Part shown: in pieces, positions 7,621 to 18,443 of the stretch
How the letters are laid out: every line of letters starts with the position of its first letter
Numbering within the stretch: the first letter of the stretch is position 1
Source: Psychrobacter coccoides
GTDB lineage: Bacteria; Pseudomonadota; Gammaproteobacteria; Pseudomonadales; Moraxellaceae
Reading direction: 5' to 3'
Length of the DNA stretch: 49,225 nt
NCBI RefSeq assembly: GCF_017498085.1
Contig: NZ_JAGBKM010000024.1
Location: 1-49,225, forward strand
Program-made: the position numbers and the translations under genes
The notes under the pieces: generated by a model
Database searches by the model: none
Told to the model about the DNA's origin: nothing
Seen by the model: only the letters and a program-made list of their open reading frames with translations

Positions 7621-10341
7621 CTAGATGGTACGAGCAAACTCTTGGATTTCAAAGACTTCGATCTTATCACCTACTTCAACATCATAACCACGGACGGCCA
7701 AACCGCATTCCATACCTGTACGTACTTCATTGACGTCTTCTTTATAGCGACGTAATGACTGCAACTGACCAGTGAATATCACCTTATCATCACGCAATAC
7801 ACGAATCGGCTTATTGCGATAGATGGTGCCTTCAACGACCATACAACCAGCTGCTGCACCAAACTTACTTGAGCGGAACACCTCACGTACTTCAGCAATA
7901 CCTAGAATCTTCTCACGATGTTCTGGCGCAAGCATGCCACTCATAGCCGCTTTGACATCATCAATCAAACCATAGATAACACTATAGTAACGGATGTCCA
8001 TATCAGCAGTATCTGCTTTACGGCGTGCTGCGCTATCAGCACGGACATTAAACCCTAACAACACGGCTTCACTAGACTCTGCAAGCGTCACATCAGACTC
8101 AGAGATAGGACCGACACCTGAGCTAATAACTCTCACTTTGACTTCATCAGTTGATAGCTCGTTTAATGCTGCAAGCAAGGCCTCAAGTGAGCCTCGTACG
8201 TCGGTTTTTAGCACGATGTTTAGGAAAGACACATCGCCCTGACCCATCTGCTCAAACATATTCTCTAAGCGCATTTTGTTTTGGCGCTCAAGTTGTTGTT
8301 CACGCTCACGGTTGGTTCTAAAATCCGCCACTTCACGAGCTTTTTTCTCGTCAGTAACGACTAAGAACTCACTACCAGCGGCTGGCGTCTCAGGTAAACC
8401 TAAGATTTCAACAGGAATCGATGGACCAGCTGACTTGATACGTTGACCACGCTCATCCGTCATGGCACGAACCTTACCATAATGCTCACCAGCCAATACT
8501 AGGTCGCCTTGTTTTAGCGTCCCTTTTTTGACCAACAAGCTCACGACAGCGCCACGGCCTTTTTCAAGCTTTGACTCAATGACCACACCTTGAGCCGCAC
8601 CGTCTAATGGCGCTTCAAGCTCCATCAACTCAGCTTGTAAACCGATCAGCTCTAACAACTCATCGATACCATCACCGGTCTTGGCCGAGATGCGTGCCAT
8701 AGGAGTATCGCCGCCCCAATCTTCTGAGACCACTTCTTTAGTTGTCAGCTCGTTCAACACCCGATCTGGATCAGCACTTGGCTTATCCATTTTGTTGATA
8801 GCCACAATAAGTGGGGTACCAGCAGCGCGTGCATGATCAATGGCTTCTTCTGTCTGTGGCATCATACCATCATCAGCGGCGACAACTAATACTACAATAT
8901 CCGTTGCCTGTGCACCGCGTGAGCGCATGGCGCTAAAGGCTGCGTGACCTGGTGTATCAAGGAAAGTAATGACACCACGGTCCGTCTCAACATGATAAGC
9001 ACCAATATGCTGGGTGATACCGCCTGCTTCCCCAGTGGCGACTTTCGTCTCACGGATTTTGTCTAGCAATGAGGTTTTACCATGATCAACATGACCCATG
9101 ATGGTCACTACTGGTGGGCGTGTTTGTACGTTACTACTACGCTCATCAACAGCATCTTGCAGATCGTCCTCAACTTTAGTATCACTTACCAATACAGGGT
9201 TGTGTCCCATTTCTTCGACGACTAAGCTTGCGGTTGCTTGATCGATGGTATCTGACTCACGAGCCATCTCACCCATTTTCATAAGCAGCTTGGTCACTTC
9301 ACGAGCTTTCACTGCCATACGCTGGGCAAGATCTGCCACCGTAATCTGCTCACTGATTTCGACATCATGGAAGATTTTTTCAACAGGTTTTTCAAACTTA
9401 TGCTGTGAAGCTTGTGTAGAGCGTAAACCGCCTTTACGGTTTCTGATTTCACGTTCGTCTTGGTTTTTACGACGACGTCCACGTGCACCTGTACTACCAG
9501 AGCCACGTTTAATCTCACGGCGCTCTTTTTCAAACGACTCTTCTAAAGCATCACCCACTAAGCCTTCGGCTAAAGGTTCGTCTTTACGTACTTCAGCGAC
9601 TGGCTCACGATCGGTATATTTACCGGCCATTTTACGCATTTGCTCAAGTGTGCGCTTTTGTGCTTCTTCAGCTTGAGCACGGCGTGTCTCAGCTTCGATT
9701 TGGCGTAGACGCTCTTCTTCTTTTTCACGGGCAATACGTGCTTTACGCTCGGCGGCCGTTTCGACCTTAGGTTGAGTAGGTGCAACTTTTTTCTTTTCTT
9801 TTTCTTTGATCTCAGCAGCTGCTTTGCCGCCTTTTTTGACCACGACAGAGGCAGAGATATCGTCATTTTTGCCGTCTGACTTCTTGCTCGATCCCAGACT
9901 GGCACGCATCGCTGCCAAGGTTGCTGCCTGGCGCTCTTCAGCTTCTTTCTTCGCCGCCGCTTTCTCTTCGGCTTCTTTGGCAGCACGAGCTTGTGCTTCA
10001 GCCATCGCCTGTTCACGAGCGGCCAGTTCTGCTGCAATCTTCTCTGGATCAGGCTTTTCAAATACTTTCTTTTTGCGCACTTCAACATTGACATTCTTCG
10101 ATTTACCAGAAGAGCCTGTCACACGCGCAGTACTTGTCGTCTTAGATTTTAGGCTAATACGGCGTTTTTCTTGCTGGCCATGACTTTGTTTTAAATACGC
10201 CACCAACTTCTCTTGCTCGCGCTCGGTGACTATGTCATCTGTTGCACGAGCAGGCAGTCCAGCATCCTGTAGTTGCTGTTGTACAGCACTAGCGGTTTTG
10301 CCTACCATTTCTGCCAGTTCTTTGACGGTCTTATCTGCCAT
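7621..10341 (-). CDS. infB: Translation initiation factor IF-2
   Basis: IF-2 is the GTPase that delivers fMet-tRNA to the 30S subunit and promotes subunit joining. The 906-residue protein begins with an IF2 N-terminal domain (1-55), followed by a long Lys/Glu/Ala-rich linker (about 100-260), a second IF2 N-terminal-like region (about 325-385), and the G domain from about 408. All G motifs are present: GHVDHGKT (416-423), GGITQHIGA (440-448), DTPGH (462-466), NKMD (516-519) and SAKTGDG. The C-terminal barrel and fMet-tRNA-binding domain follow, ending EIQEFARTI. It lies between nusA and rbfA. Shadow frames over the charged linker are not genes. Confidence 0.98.
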   Translation of the reverse strand: MADKTVKELAEMVGKTASAVQQQLQDAGLPARATDDIVTEREQEKLVAYLKQSHGQQEKRRISLKSKTTSTARVTGSSGKSKNVNVEVRKKKVFEKPDPEKIAAELAAREQAMAEAQARAAKEAEEKAAAKKEAEERQAATLAAMRASLGSSKKSDGKNDDISASVVVKKGGKAAAEIKEKEKKKVAPTQPKVETAAERKARIAREKEEERLRQIEAETRRAQAEEAQKRTLEQMRKMAGKYTDREPVAEVRKDEPLAEGLVGDALEESFEKERREIKRGSGSTGARGRRRKNQDEREIRNRKGGLRSTQASQHKFEKPVEKIFHDVEISEQITVADLAQRMAVKAREVTKLLMKMGEMARESDTIDQATASLVVEEMGHNPVLVSDTKVEDDLQDAVDERSSNVQTRPPVVTIMGHVDHGKTSLLDKIRETKVATGEAGGITQHIGAYHVETDRGVITFLDTPGHAAFSAMRSRGAQATDIVVLVVAADDGMMPQTEEAIDHARAAGTPLIVAINKMDKPSADPDRVLNELTTKEVVSEDWGGDTPMARISAKTGDGIDELLELIGLQAELMELEAPLDGAAQGVVIESKLEKGRGAVVSLLVKKGTLKQGDLVLAGEHYGKVRAMTDERGQRIKSAGPSIPVEILGLPETPAAGSEFLVVTDEKKAREVADFRTNREREQQLERQNKMRLENMFEQMGQGDVSFLNIVLKTDVRGSLEALLAALNELSTDEVKVRVISSGVGPISESDVTLAESSEAVLLGFNVRADSAARRKADTADMDIRYYSVIYGLIDDVKAAMSGMLAPEHREKILGIAEVREVFRSSKFGAAAGCMVVEGTIYRNKPIRVLRDDKVIFTGQLQSLRRYKEDVNEVRTGMECGLAVRGYDVEVGDKIEVFEIQEFARTI

Positions 10342-10494
10342 TTATTATCACCTACTGTCTATTATTTGCTATATGTTCAATTCAGTTGTTGGCTACAAAT
10401 GATTGGGTTGGGGTGATATAAACGCTGTATATTTTAATTACTGATGATCTCAGTATACTAAATAACGGCTGTTATCTACCCTTTCTTATTAATA

Positions 10495-10521
10495 GCATAT
10501 CACTAAAAGACAGTGATATGC
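10495..10521 (-). other. Perfect 10-bp hairpin in the nusA-infB spacer
   Basis: GCATATCACT (10495-10504) and AGTGATATGC (10512-10521) pair perfectly around a 7-base loop, ten bases after the nusA stop codon. There is no T-run on the minus strand, so an mRNA-processing or stability role is more likely than termination. Confidence 0.5.
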
Positions 10522-10530
10522 AGTTAACGC

Positions 10531-12015
10531 CTATTCATCGAACCAAGATTCCCGAGCTTTCATGATCAGCTGACCTGCGGTATCAGCATCTAAGCCTTCA
10601 ATATCTTCTAGATCAAATACTGCTTGCTCAGCCAGATCATCAAGGGTAATGATATCTTTTTGTGCCATTTTATAAGCCCAGCTGACCGTCATACCTTCTA
10701 GATCTTGCAGTTCTTGGCTTGGCTCTTTCATATTTTGTTGCTTAACCAACTCGTCCGCAAGTACCACATCTTTTGCACGCTCTTGAATCATATCGATCGC
10801 TTCGTCATCCAAACCTTCTATATCATAGAAAGTCTCGACTGGTACGTAAGCCACCTCTTCAATCGTGGTAAAGCCGATATCAACCAACGCTTGCGCCAAA
10901 TCTTGATCTACCTCTAGACGATCATAAAAAAGCTCGATAAAGGCTTTGGTTTCGTTTTCTTGACGCTCTTGATACTCTTCTTCAAGCATCATATTCAGCT
11001 TATAACCCGTCAGTTCTGATGCCAGACGCACGTTTTGACCTTGCGAACCGATAGCACGTGCAAGCTGATCATTGGTGCTAAAGATGATGTCTGCTGTCTG
11101 TGCATCTTCATCAAGAATGATACTACTGACATCAGCAGGCTCAAGCGCACTGATGATGTACTGAGCAGGATCATCAGACCAAACGACCACATCGATGCGC
11201 TCGCCGTCAAGCTCTTGCTGTACCGCTTGGATACGAGTACCACGCATACCGATACAAGCACCTACTGGGTCGATGCGACTGTCATTAGTCTTTACTGATA
11301 TTTTAGCACGCGTGCCTGGCAGACGTGCGACGTTACGAATCTCGATAATCTCTTCAGCGATTTCAGGCACTTCTTTTTGCATAAGCGCTGAGAGCATCTC
11401 AGGATGCGTACGTGACAACAGTAGTTGTGCACCACGGTTTTCACGATTCACATGATATAAGATGGCGTTGATACGTGATTTAACACGCAGCTGCTCACGT
11501 GGCAACATCTGATCACGTGATAAATAGCCTTCAGCATTGTCACCTAAGTCGATGATATAGCCGTCACGAGTTTGTTTTTTTACTTCACCATACATCATCT
11601 CACCAATACGTGGCTCAAAAGCATCGGCGACAAGCGCACGCTCTGCTTCACGAATTTTTTGGATGATGACTTGCTTGGCTTGAGTGGCTGCAATACGGCC
11701 AAACTCAATCGACTCAATTTGCTCTTCTTTGATATCGCCAATAGACCATTCATCTTGGTCAAGGTCGGTAATGGCAAGCTGACAGGCTGGCATTTCGTGA
11801 TCTTCATCTGCGACCACTGTCCAATAACGATACGTATCGTAGTCACCAGTCGTACGGTCAATAGATACCCGTACAGCCACTTCTGGTTGTTCGGTGTATA
11901 CTTTTTTCTTAGTTGAAACCACTAAAGCGTCTTCTATTGCTTCAAAGATATCTTCAGGATTCAAGCCCTTTTCATTACTGACGGTTTCAACTACCGTTAA
12001 GATTTCACGACTCAT
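10531..12015 (-). CDS. nusA: Transcription termination/antitermination factor NusA
   Basis: NusA binds RNA polymerase and nascent RNA to modulate pausing, termination and rRNA antitermination. The 494 residues show the N-terminal polymerase-binding domain (1-130), S1 domain (about 136-200), KH1 with GMRG (256-260), KH2 with AIGSQGQNVRLA (321-332), and two C-terminal acidic repeats (about 355-490). Having the two acidic repeats is as in E. coli NusA. It lies between rimP (275 bases upstream) and infB (189 bases downstream), the usual order. Confidence 0.98.
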   Translation of the reverse strand: MSREILTVVETVSNEKGLNPEDIFEAIEDALVVSTKKKVYTEQPEVAVRVSIDRTTGDYDTYRYWTVVADEDHEMPACQLAITDLDQDEWSIGDIKEEQIESIEFGRIAATQAKQVIIQKIREAERALVADAFEPRIGEMMYGEVKKQTRDGYIIDLGDNAEGYLSRDQMLPREQLRVKSRINAILYHVNRENRGAQLLLSRTHPEMLSALMQKEVPEIAEEIIEIRNVARLPGTRAKISVKTNDSRIDPVGACIGMRGTRIQAVQQELDGERIDVVVWSDDPAQYIISALEPADVSSIILDEDAQTADIIFSTNDQLARAIGSQGQNVRLASELTGYKLNMMLEEEYQERQENETKAFIELFYDRLEVDQDLAQALVDIGFTTIEEVAYVPVETFYDIEGLDDEAIDMIQERAKDVVLADELVKQQNMKEPSQELQDLEGMTVSWAYKMAQKDIITLDDLAEQAVFDLEDIEGLDADTAGQLIMKARESWFDE

Positions 12016-12291
12016 GCTATACCTGTCCTGTCAATTTATAATTAATTGGCTTAAATGTCATCATTTATGTATTGGTGTTATGTTGCAAGGCTGTTTTTAA
12101 ATGGCTTTATCAGCCAGCTATGTGCATATCGTGTACATATTTTATGTCTATATCGCTATAAGTAGCATAGAGCTAAAAGTAAACACAATACATATTGGCA
12201 CACTGTCATCAATAACTCTTTCGTAGTCTGAGTATATTAAAAGCGTTGTATCTAAAATACTATGCACTCATAAAATATATTTCTTTAAACA

Positions 12292-12792
12292 CTACGCATC
12301 TTCAAATACTAAATTAGCCTTATCAATGTTGCTTAGCGCAACCTCAAACTGCTCGCCATCTACTGACGTTAGCTGTACTGTTTCGCTGTCTATACTGTCA
12401 AGCTTTCCTGTCACTTTGCGGCGTTTCTTATCGCCCTGTCCAATCGCTTGTATCAAGCGCAGGCTGATCGTCTGCCCCACATAGTCTTGCATTTGCTCAT
12501 CTGAAAAAAACATTCTATCAAAACCGGGTGAAGACACTTCTAATATATATTCACCAGCAATCGGGTCATGGACTTCTAGTACGCCACTGACCTGATGGTT
12601 GACGGCGGCGCAGTCTTCAATAGTGACTTGCTTGTCTTGAGCTTTGTCTTCTGGCAAAGACTCAATATAAATGCGCAGCAAAGAGCGACGGCCCTGTGGC
12701 GCAAACTCTATACCCCACAATGCCACATCACACGCAGCAACTGCTGGCGCAATGATAGTTGTAAGTTCTGCAACTTTGGTCGAAAGTTTCAT
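12292..12792 (-). CDS. rimP: Ribosome maturation factor RimP
   Basis: RimP assists late 30S assembly near S12. The 166-residue product has the two-domain RimP layout: an N-terminal alpha/beta domain with VALWGIEFAPQGRRSLLRIYIE (about 24-45), VTIEDCAAVNHQVSGVLEVHDPI, and EYILEVSSPGFDRMF, then a small C-terminal SH3-like domain. It heads the nusA-infB block. The nearest AGGAA ribosome site is rather far (about 13 bases) from the ATG, so the start is the least certain part. Confidence 0.95.
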   Translation of the reverse strand: MKLSTKVAELTTIIAPAVAACDVALWGIEFAPQGRRSLLRIYIESLPEDKAQDKQVTIEDCAAVNHQVSGVLEVHDPIAGEYILEVSSPGFDRMFFSDEQMQDYVGQTISLRLIQAIGQGDKKRRKVTGKLDSIDSETVQLTSVDGEQFEVALSNIDKANLVFEDA

Positions 12793-13135
12793 AATTTATT
12801 TTTTGTTCCTATTCACTTATCTATCGTACTTAAAATAATACGCACCTCGGTTCCGGCAGTGGCATTTTTGTATGCTTTAGCTGTCGACAATCTACCTAGG
12901 ATGGTGTCATATTTATAGTATATATGAGGATATGAGCTTCGAACCTCAAGCTCAAACCATCAAACCATCAAACGTTTTTTATTGTTTTTTAAGCAAGATT
13001 ATCAACAAAGGAGTGTGGTACAACAGACAATGTCGCTCAAAAGTAACTGCGCATGTGGCCGATATTATCGTACACTATGGGCGTAGAGCTTAGCATAAGT
13101 AGGATAGATACCGTGATAACACCGACTAACAGATA
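12793..13135. other. Intergenic region upstream of rimP
   Basis: About 340 bases between rimP and the tRNA terminator. It must contain the promoter of the rimP-nusA-infB block, because the tRNA transcript appears to terminate before it. A short direct repeat (AAACCATC, three near-tandem occurrences around 12955-12972) is visible. No gene was seen. Confidence 0.45.
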
Positions 13136-13164
13136 CAAAAAAACCCACAAACATAATGGTGGGC
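13136..13164 (-). terminator. Terminator of the tRNA transcript
   Basis: On the minus strand CCCAC-10-base loop-GTGGG is followed by seven T residues, 45 bases downstream of the initiator tRNA gene. Confidence 0.75.
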
Positions 13165-13208
13165 TAATTGACACTGATAATTTAGTGTACAAAAATCAGT
13201 ATTAAAAG

Positions 13209-13285
<77 letters not shown>

Positions 13286-13420
13286 TCAATTTAGAATGCA
13301 CATTGTATGTGAGTTTTGTAGGTCTGTCAATCTTTATTTAAAAAAACTTTAAATTAAAATCTTATCTCTACAATAACTGACGTTACGCTGTACGGTACAA
13401 ACTTGTTCGATATAAAAACA

Positions 13421-13505
13421 TGGTGCGATTGGGGGGACTTGAACCCCCACAGCTTGCGCCACCACCCCCTCAAGATGGCGTGTCTACCAATTCCACCACA
13501 ATCGC
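13421..13505 (-). tRNA. tRNA-Leu (GAG)
   Basis: The 85-base gene has a long variable arm (class II tRNA), an encoded CCA, GTTCAAGTCC in the T-loop, and anticodon GAG (plus-strand ctc at 13469-13471). The D-arm GGTGGAATTGGTAGACAC is the leucine-type sequence. It is followed by tRNA-fMet on the same strand, and a single transcript with secG is possible. Confidence 0.95.
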
Positions 13506-13700
13506 TTGTTGTTACATCTTACAACTACTTCTCTTACTGGCTGTTCTTTTGCTTAGTGACATTCAACTGTTCTATGTCATGAGGTAGACAATAGGATTGA
13601 ATGCAGCATCATAAAAACAGGCGTGTATTGTAAAACTAACCTATTAAAATAGCAAGTATTACTTTAACGCCACACTGACATCAAAGATTTAAACCAAACT

Positions 13701-14009
13701 CTATTGAGGGTTTTGAGTCAAAGGTCGTGGCGACTGTGGTGCAGATACAGGTGCATCTAAGCGAAACTGATCTTCAGCTTGCTCACGAGCTTTGACAGCA
13801 AGCGTCATACTGGTGATAAAAAATATAACTGTCAACACCGCTGTCGCCCGAGTCAAAAAGTTGGCCGTACCTGCTGCACCAAAGACAGTACCAGAAGAGC
13901 CAGCACCAAAAGAAGCCCCAGCATCTGCTCCTTTGCCATGCTGTATTAAAATCAAGCCAATCATGGCAATGGCCACGATAATATGCAGGGCTAATATAAA
14001 CGTAAACAT
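13701..14009 (-). CDS. secG: Preprotein translocase subunit SecG
   Basis: SecG is a small membrane subunit that aids SecYEG protein export. The 102-residue product has two membrane segments (about 3-22 and 52-72) joined by the conserved loop LIQHGKGADAGASFGAGSSGTVFG (20-43), which is diagnostic. The hydrophilic C-terminal tail is Pro/Gln-rich. It lies between tpiA and the tRNA genes, the standard gammaproteobacterial context. Confidence 0.97.
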   Translation of the reverse strand: MFTFILALHIIVAIAMIGLILIQHGKGADAGASFGAGSSGTVFGAAGTANFLTRATAVLTVIFFITSMTLAVKAREQAEDQFRLDAPVSAPQSPRPLTQNPQ

Positions 14010-14297
14010 GGAGGCCTCTTTTAACGTATTAATGACGGCTGATAACGAAAATTAGATCTTTAATATTTGGTAGCGAGTCGCACTTGATACTGATAACATC
14101 ATCTATATCAAGCCATTACCCTAATGACTACTCTAAATAAGGCGCATTGTACACGATTGCAAGGGCACTGTTAAACCCACTTATAGCGATTTATGAGCTC
14201 TTTTTAGGGGCTATTTGTCTTTACTGACGATATAAAAAAGTAAGATACGATACCCGACTCTCAACGACTCATAAAACTGTTGAGGTAAGCTGTCACT

Positions 14298-15098
14298 TTA
14301 CCCTGACTTTTTGGCTCGGGCAAAAGCGTCAGCTATCGCTAAAAAACTCTCCGCTTTTAATGACGCTCCACCTACCAGTGCGCCATCGATCACAGGACTT
14401 GCTGCAAAGCTTTCAGCATTGTCTGCGTTGACGCTACCACCGTATAGTACACGAGTTTGGGTCAGCGCTTCAGAAAAACCAGCCAAGGTTGTCTTTATAT
14501 AGTCATGGGTGGTACTGACTTCGTCTACCGTCGGCACCTTACCTGTACCAATTGCCCATACTGGCTCATAAGCGATAATCAAGTTATCTGCTATGGTTTT
14601 AGCCAGATGAGACGCTTTATCTAATAAATCTTTTACAACAGCCAATTGATCGTTCAGTACCTCAAGGGTTTGTTTATTATCATACTGCTCTTGTGTTTCG
14701 CCGACACAGAATATGACCCCTAAGTTTTGAGTAAACGCATGCTTGAGCTTATACATCAGCGCATCATGCGACTCTTGGTGGTATTGACGACGTTCAGAGT
14801 GTCCCACGATCGTCCATGAGGCACCCGCATCAGCCACTTGCTGAGCCGAACAGTCACCTGTATAAGCGCCCGTACTATCACTATGAGCGCTAATGTCTTG
14901 GGCGGCACATAGGATTGGTGTGTTTTGCAACCGTTGGCCAACCGTGGCAAGATGCACACAACTTGGCGCCACCATTAACTGACAGCTGGTGCGATCACTA
15001 TCATCAGTGACAGTGGCTAGCAGTGTCTCTAATAAAGCATTGACCTCACTCATCGTCGCTGGATTTTGCTTCCAATTCCCAATTACCCAAGCTTGCAT
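14298..15098 (-). CDS. tpiA: Triosephosphate isomerase
   Basis: TpiA interconverts dihydroxyacetone phosphate and glyceraldehyde-3-phosphate in glycolysis and gluconeogenesis. The 266-residue product carries all catalytic residues: Lys10 in GNWKQN, His100 in IVGHSERR and Glu178 in [12 protein letters not shown], plus the phosphate-binding LYGGSVN (219-225) and GALVGGASL. It is first in a tpiA-secG-tRNA arrangement and divergent from pilB. Confidence 0.98.
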   Translation of the reverse strand: MQAWVIGNWKQNPATMSEVNALLETLLATVTDDSDRTSCQLMVAPSCVHLATVGQRLQNTPILCAAQDISAHSDSTGAYTGDCSAQQVADAGASWTIVGHSERRQYHQESHDALMYKLKHAFTQNLGVIFCVGETQEQYDNKQTLEVLNDQLAVVKDLLDKASHLAKTIADNLIIAYEPVWAIGTGKVPTVDEVSTTHDYIKTTLAGFSEALTQTRVLYGGSVNADNAESFAASPVIDGALVGGASLKAESFLAIADAFARAKKSG

Positions 15099-15335
15099 CG
15101 CTCATCTACCTTATGTCATTTGTCATTGCCATTGTGGCTATTATGCGCGTCAGTATAACAAATATTTATCCAGTGCTATAGTATAGCGCAACGACCTAGT
15201 CGTTAGGGTGTGTCTTCAATGCAATCGATATTACCCTACTGCTATTCATTATTCACTTCATATTCTGCGAGCAAGGAAGCTTTTATGATAGCCATATGTT
15301 GGGCACGCTAAACTGTCATGATTCTTGCATGTTAT

Positions 15336-15344
15336 TGGTATAAT
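15336..15344 (+). promoter_or_regulatory. Candidate extended -10 promoter for pilB
   Basis: TGGTATAAT is an exact extended -10 element (TG, one base, TATAAT) about 43 bases before the pilB start. The -35 region is weak, as is usual for extended -10 promoters. This was identified by eye only. Confidence 0.45.
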
Positions 15345-15386
15345 TATCAATGTGTATTAGTCTAGTTAGTATTGAGGAGAGGGTCG

Positions 15387-17096
15387 ATGTCTACCATGAC
15401 CAATAAATTCGGCAGCTTATCACAACAGCTTATTCACGCTGGTGTGGTTAACGAAGAAAACATAAAAAAAGCGCAAGCCGAGGCCCTACAACAACAAGTC
15501 AGCTTGGTCTCATATTTAGTAGACAATAAAATGGCCAGCGCCTATCAAGTGGCAAAACTACTATCAGAGGCCTTTGGCGATCCTTTGTTTGATATCAATG
15601 CACTCAACAACGATCACATTCCAAAAAACCTGGTCGATGAAAAAGTAGTACGAAAGTTCAATGCGCTGCCTATATTCAGACGTGGACAACGAGTGTTTGT
15701 GGCGCTAAGTGACCCTACCAGAGTCGATGCGATTGATGCGATTGCCTTTAACTCGCAGTTGGCAGTTGAGACAGTGGTGGTCGAGGAAGATAAGCTCAAA
15801 AAGCGTATTGACAGTGTTTATGCTGACAGTATGCAAAACTTCGACAGTTTCTCTGATGGCGACTTTAATGTTGATCTAGAAGATACAGAGGCAGAGGATG
15901 GTGAGACCAAACTCAGTGATGGTGTCGATGAAGCGCCTGTAGTGAAATTCGTCAATAAAATGTTAGTTGAAGCCATTCGTATGGGTGCGTCTGACTTACA
16001 CTTTGAGCCTTACGAAAAATCCTATCGTGTACGCTTTCGGGTCGATGGCGTGATGGAAAAGATGGCCAGTCCACCCATTCAACTTGCCAGCAAAATCGCT
16101 GCACGACTCAAAGTGATGTCACAAATGGACATCTCTGAGCGCCGTATCCCGCAAGATGGTCGCATTAAGCTCAAGCTGTCCAAAAATAAAGCCATCGACT
16201 TCAGGGTAAACTCCTTACCTACTTTGTTTGGTGAAAAAATAGTCCTGCGTATTTTGGACCCTTCATCAGCGATGCTTGGTATTGACGCTTTGGGCTATGA
16301 GCCCGATCAAAAAGAGATGTTTTTAGAGGCGCTTCACAAGCCTCAGGGCATGCTGCTCATCACTGGTCCTACTGGCTCTGGTAAGACGGTTTCTTTATAC
16401 ACAGGTATCAACATACTAAATACTGGCCTCACTAATATTTCTACCGCTGAGGATCCCGTTGAGATCAACCTTGAAGGCATCAACCAAGTCAACGTCAACC
16501 CCAAAGTCGGCCTAAACTTTGCAAGTGCCCTAAAGTCCTTTTTGCGTCAAGATCCAGATATTGTCATGGTTGGTGAGATTCGTGACTTAGAGACTGCTGA
16601 GATCGCTATTAAGGCGGCTCAAACAGGTCATATGGTGCTCTCTACCTTGCACACCAACTCTGCACCTGAAACCCTTACCCGACTGCGCAATATGGGTGTG
16701 GCTTCATTTAATATTGCCACCTCAGTAAACTTGGTTATCGCTCAGCGCTTAGCACGGCGGTTGTGCAATAACTGTAAAACAGCCATCGACATTCCAAGAC
16801 AAAGCTTACTTGAGCTTGGCTTTACCGATGACGATTTGGACAATCCTGATAATGTCATTTATGAGCCTGTCGGCTGTGATGAATGCCGTGAGGGCTACAA
16901 GGGCCGTGTGGGTATTTATGAAGTGATGAAGGTCAGCCCAGATATTTCTCGTATCATCATGGAAGATGGTAATGCCATCGATATTAAAGATGCGGCGCTA
17001 AAAAACGGCTTTCGTGATTTACGGCGTTCAGGTATCTTAAAAGTATTACAAGGGGTGACCAGTATTCAAGAAATGATGCGAGTGACTTCTGAATAG
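15387..17096 (+). CDS. pilB: Type IV pilus assembly ATPase PilB
   Basis: PilB is the hexameric cytoplasmic ATPase that powers pilus extension. The frame opens at 15372, but the ATG at 15387 follows AGGAGAGGG at ideal spacing, giving 569 residues. Seen in order: N-terminal MshEN-type domains (1-155), an acidic linker, Walker A GPTGSGKT (327-334), the Asp box AEDPVE, Walker B IVMVGEIRD (about 392-400), the His box with HMVLSTLHTN, and a zinc site of two CxxC pairs (Cys460/463 and Cys497/500). Zinc-site retention identifies an extension rather than retraction (PilT) ATPase. It is followed by pilC and pilD. Confidence 0.97.
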   Translation: MSTMTNKFGSLSQQLIHAGVVNEENIKKAQAEALQQQVSLVSYLVDNKMASAYQVAKLLSEAFGDPLFDINALNNDHIPKNLVDEKVVRKFNALPIFRRGQRVFVALSDPTRVDAIDAIAFNSQLAVETVVVEEDKLKKRIDSVYADSMQNFDSFSDGDFNVDLEDTEAEDGETKLSDGVDEAPVVKFVNKMLVEAIRMGASDLHFEPYEKSYRVRFRVDGVMEKMASPPIQLASKIAARLKVMSQMDISERRIPQDGRIKLKLSKNKAIDFRVNSLPTLFGEKIVLRILDPSSAMLGIDALGYEPDQKEMFLEALHKPQGMLLITGPTGSGKTVSLYTGINILNTGLTNISTAEDPVEINLEGINQVNVNPKVGLNFASALKSFLRQDPDIVMVGEIRDLETAEIAIKAAQTGHMVLSTLHTNSAPETLTRLRNMGVASFNIATSVNLVIAQRLARRLCNNCKTAIDIPRQSLLELGFTDDDLDNPDNVIYEPVGCDECREGYKGRVGIYEVMKVSPDISRIIMEDGNAIDIKDAALKNGFRDLRRSGILKVLQGVTSIQEMMRVTSE

Positions 17097-17205
17097 CTTT
17101 TTAAAACATCACATCTGATGGCTTAGCAATAACAATCAACACAGCAAAAACTATCGTACTGCGCTGATAAGCACATAAAGACTGGCAAAACTTGAGGGTA
17201 GGAAA

Positions 17206-18429
17206 ATGGCACAAGCTAAGACCGATGCATTACTAGACTTTGTTTATGATGGAGTCAATCGACGTGGGCAAAAAGTCAAAGGTGAAACAACTAGCCGTAA
17301 CTTAGAGCTGGCGAAGGCGACGTTGCGTAAACAAGGTATCACGGTCAAAAGTATTAAGAAAAAACCCAAGCCTTTATTTACTTTCAAGAAATCCATCAAG
17401 CCGATGGACATTGCCATATTTTCACGGCAACTGGCGACCATGATGAAAGCTGGTGTTCCTTTAACTCAGTCGTTTGAAATCGTGGCTGACTCATTAGACA
17501 ACCCCAGCATGAAAGAATTGGTATTAGAGATAAAGGGCGACATCGAAGCAGGGGGTACTTTTGCCTCTGCACTGCGAAAACACCCCCGTTACTTTGATGA
17601 TCTTTTTTGCTCCCTTGTTGACTCTGGTGAGCAAGCGGGTGCGCTTGAGACGATGCTAGAGCGAGTGGCCACTTATAAAGAAAAAAGTGAGCTACTCAAA
17701 GCCAAGATTAAAAAAGCCATGAAATACCCCATTGCTGTCATTGTCGTGGCCATCATTGTGACAGTTATTCTGTTGATTAAAGTGGTTCCTGTGTTTGCAG
17801 ATTTGTTTGAATCTTTCGGCTCAGAGCTGCCTGCGTTTACTCAGATGGTTGTCGGTATGTCAGAGTGGATGCAATCATGGTGGTTTGTATTGATCATCAC
17901 TATTGGTGCGGCTGTCATTGGTTTTTCTGAAGCCAAAAAACGCTCAAAAAAGTTTCGTGACTTTTTAGATCGTGCGGTATTAAAGGCGCCTATATTTGGC
18001 AATATCGCTTATCAAGCAGTGATTGCTCGCTTTGCCCGTACACTATCCACTACCTTTGCTGCAGGGGTGCCACTAATCGATGCTTTAGACTCTACTGCAG
18101 GGGCGACCAATAACGTGGTGTTTTATAACGCCACTCAGCAAATAAAAAATGACGTGTCTACTGGTCAGCAGTTGCAGTTTTCTATGCGCTCAACCAACCT
18201 GTTTCCTAGTATGGCCATTCAAATGGTTGGTATTGGTGAAGAGTCTGGTAGCTTGGAAGAAATGCTGGATAAAGTTGCGGTCTATTATGAAAACGAAGTA
18301 GACAATGCGGTTGATGGCTTAACCAGCTTGATGGAGCCGCTGATCATGTCAGTACTTGGGGTACTGGTCGGTGGCTTAGTCATTGCCATGTATTTACCAA
18401 TCTTCCAAATGGGCTCAGTAGTAGGCTAA
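17206..18429 (+). CDS. pilC: Type IV pilus inner-membrane platform protein PilC
   Basis: PilC is the polytopic inner-membrane platform that couples PilB to pilin extraction. The 407-residue product has a short N-terminal domain with GVNRRGQKVKGE, then two T2SSF (GspF) repeats: the first has FSRQLATMMKAGVPLTQSFE (about 73-92), the second FARTLSTTFAAGVPLIDALD (about 280-299). Three membrane segments are visible near 175-195, 225-245 and 378-400. GAGGGTAGG lies before the ATG. Its place between pilB and pilD is canonical. Confidence 0.96.
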   Translation: MAQAKTDALLDFVYDGVNRRGQKVKGETTSRNLELAKATLRKQGITVKSIKKKPKPLFTFKKSIKPMDIAIFSRQLATMMKAGVPLTQSFEIVADSLDNPSMKELVLEIKGDIEAGGTFASALRKHPRYFDDLFCSLVDSGEQAGALETMLERVATYKEKSELLKAKIKKAMKYPIAVIVVAIIVTVILLIKVVPVFADLFESFGSELPAFTQMVVGMSEWMQSWWFVLIITIGAAVIGFSEAKKRSKKFRDFLDRAVLKAPIFGNIAYQAVIARFARTLSTTFAAGVPLIDALDSTAGATNNVVFYNATQQIKNDVSTGQQLQFSMRSTNLFPSMAIQMVGIGEESGSLEEMLDKVAVYYENEVDNAVDGLTSLMEPLIMSVLGVLVGGLVIAMYLPIFQMGSVVG

Positions 18430-18443
18430 GAAAGGACCGCAAC

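Noticed and set aside
9245..10183. Several long open frames on the plus strand and in another minus frame over infB
   Set aside because: They overlap the repetitive, charged linker of IF-2, whose biased codons keep other frames open; none shows family features or a ribosome site.
15300..15331. Sigma-54 promoter for pilB (GGGCACG and TTGCAT)
   Set aside because: The two boxes are about 25 bases apart rather than the fixed short spacing required; an extended -10 fits better.
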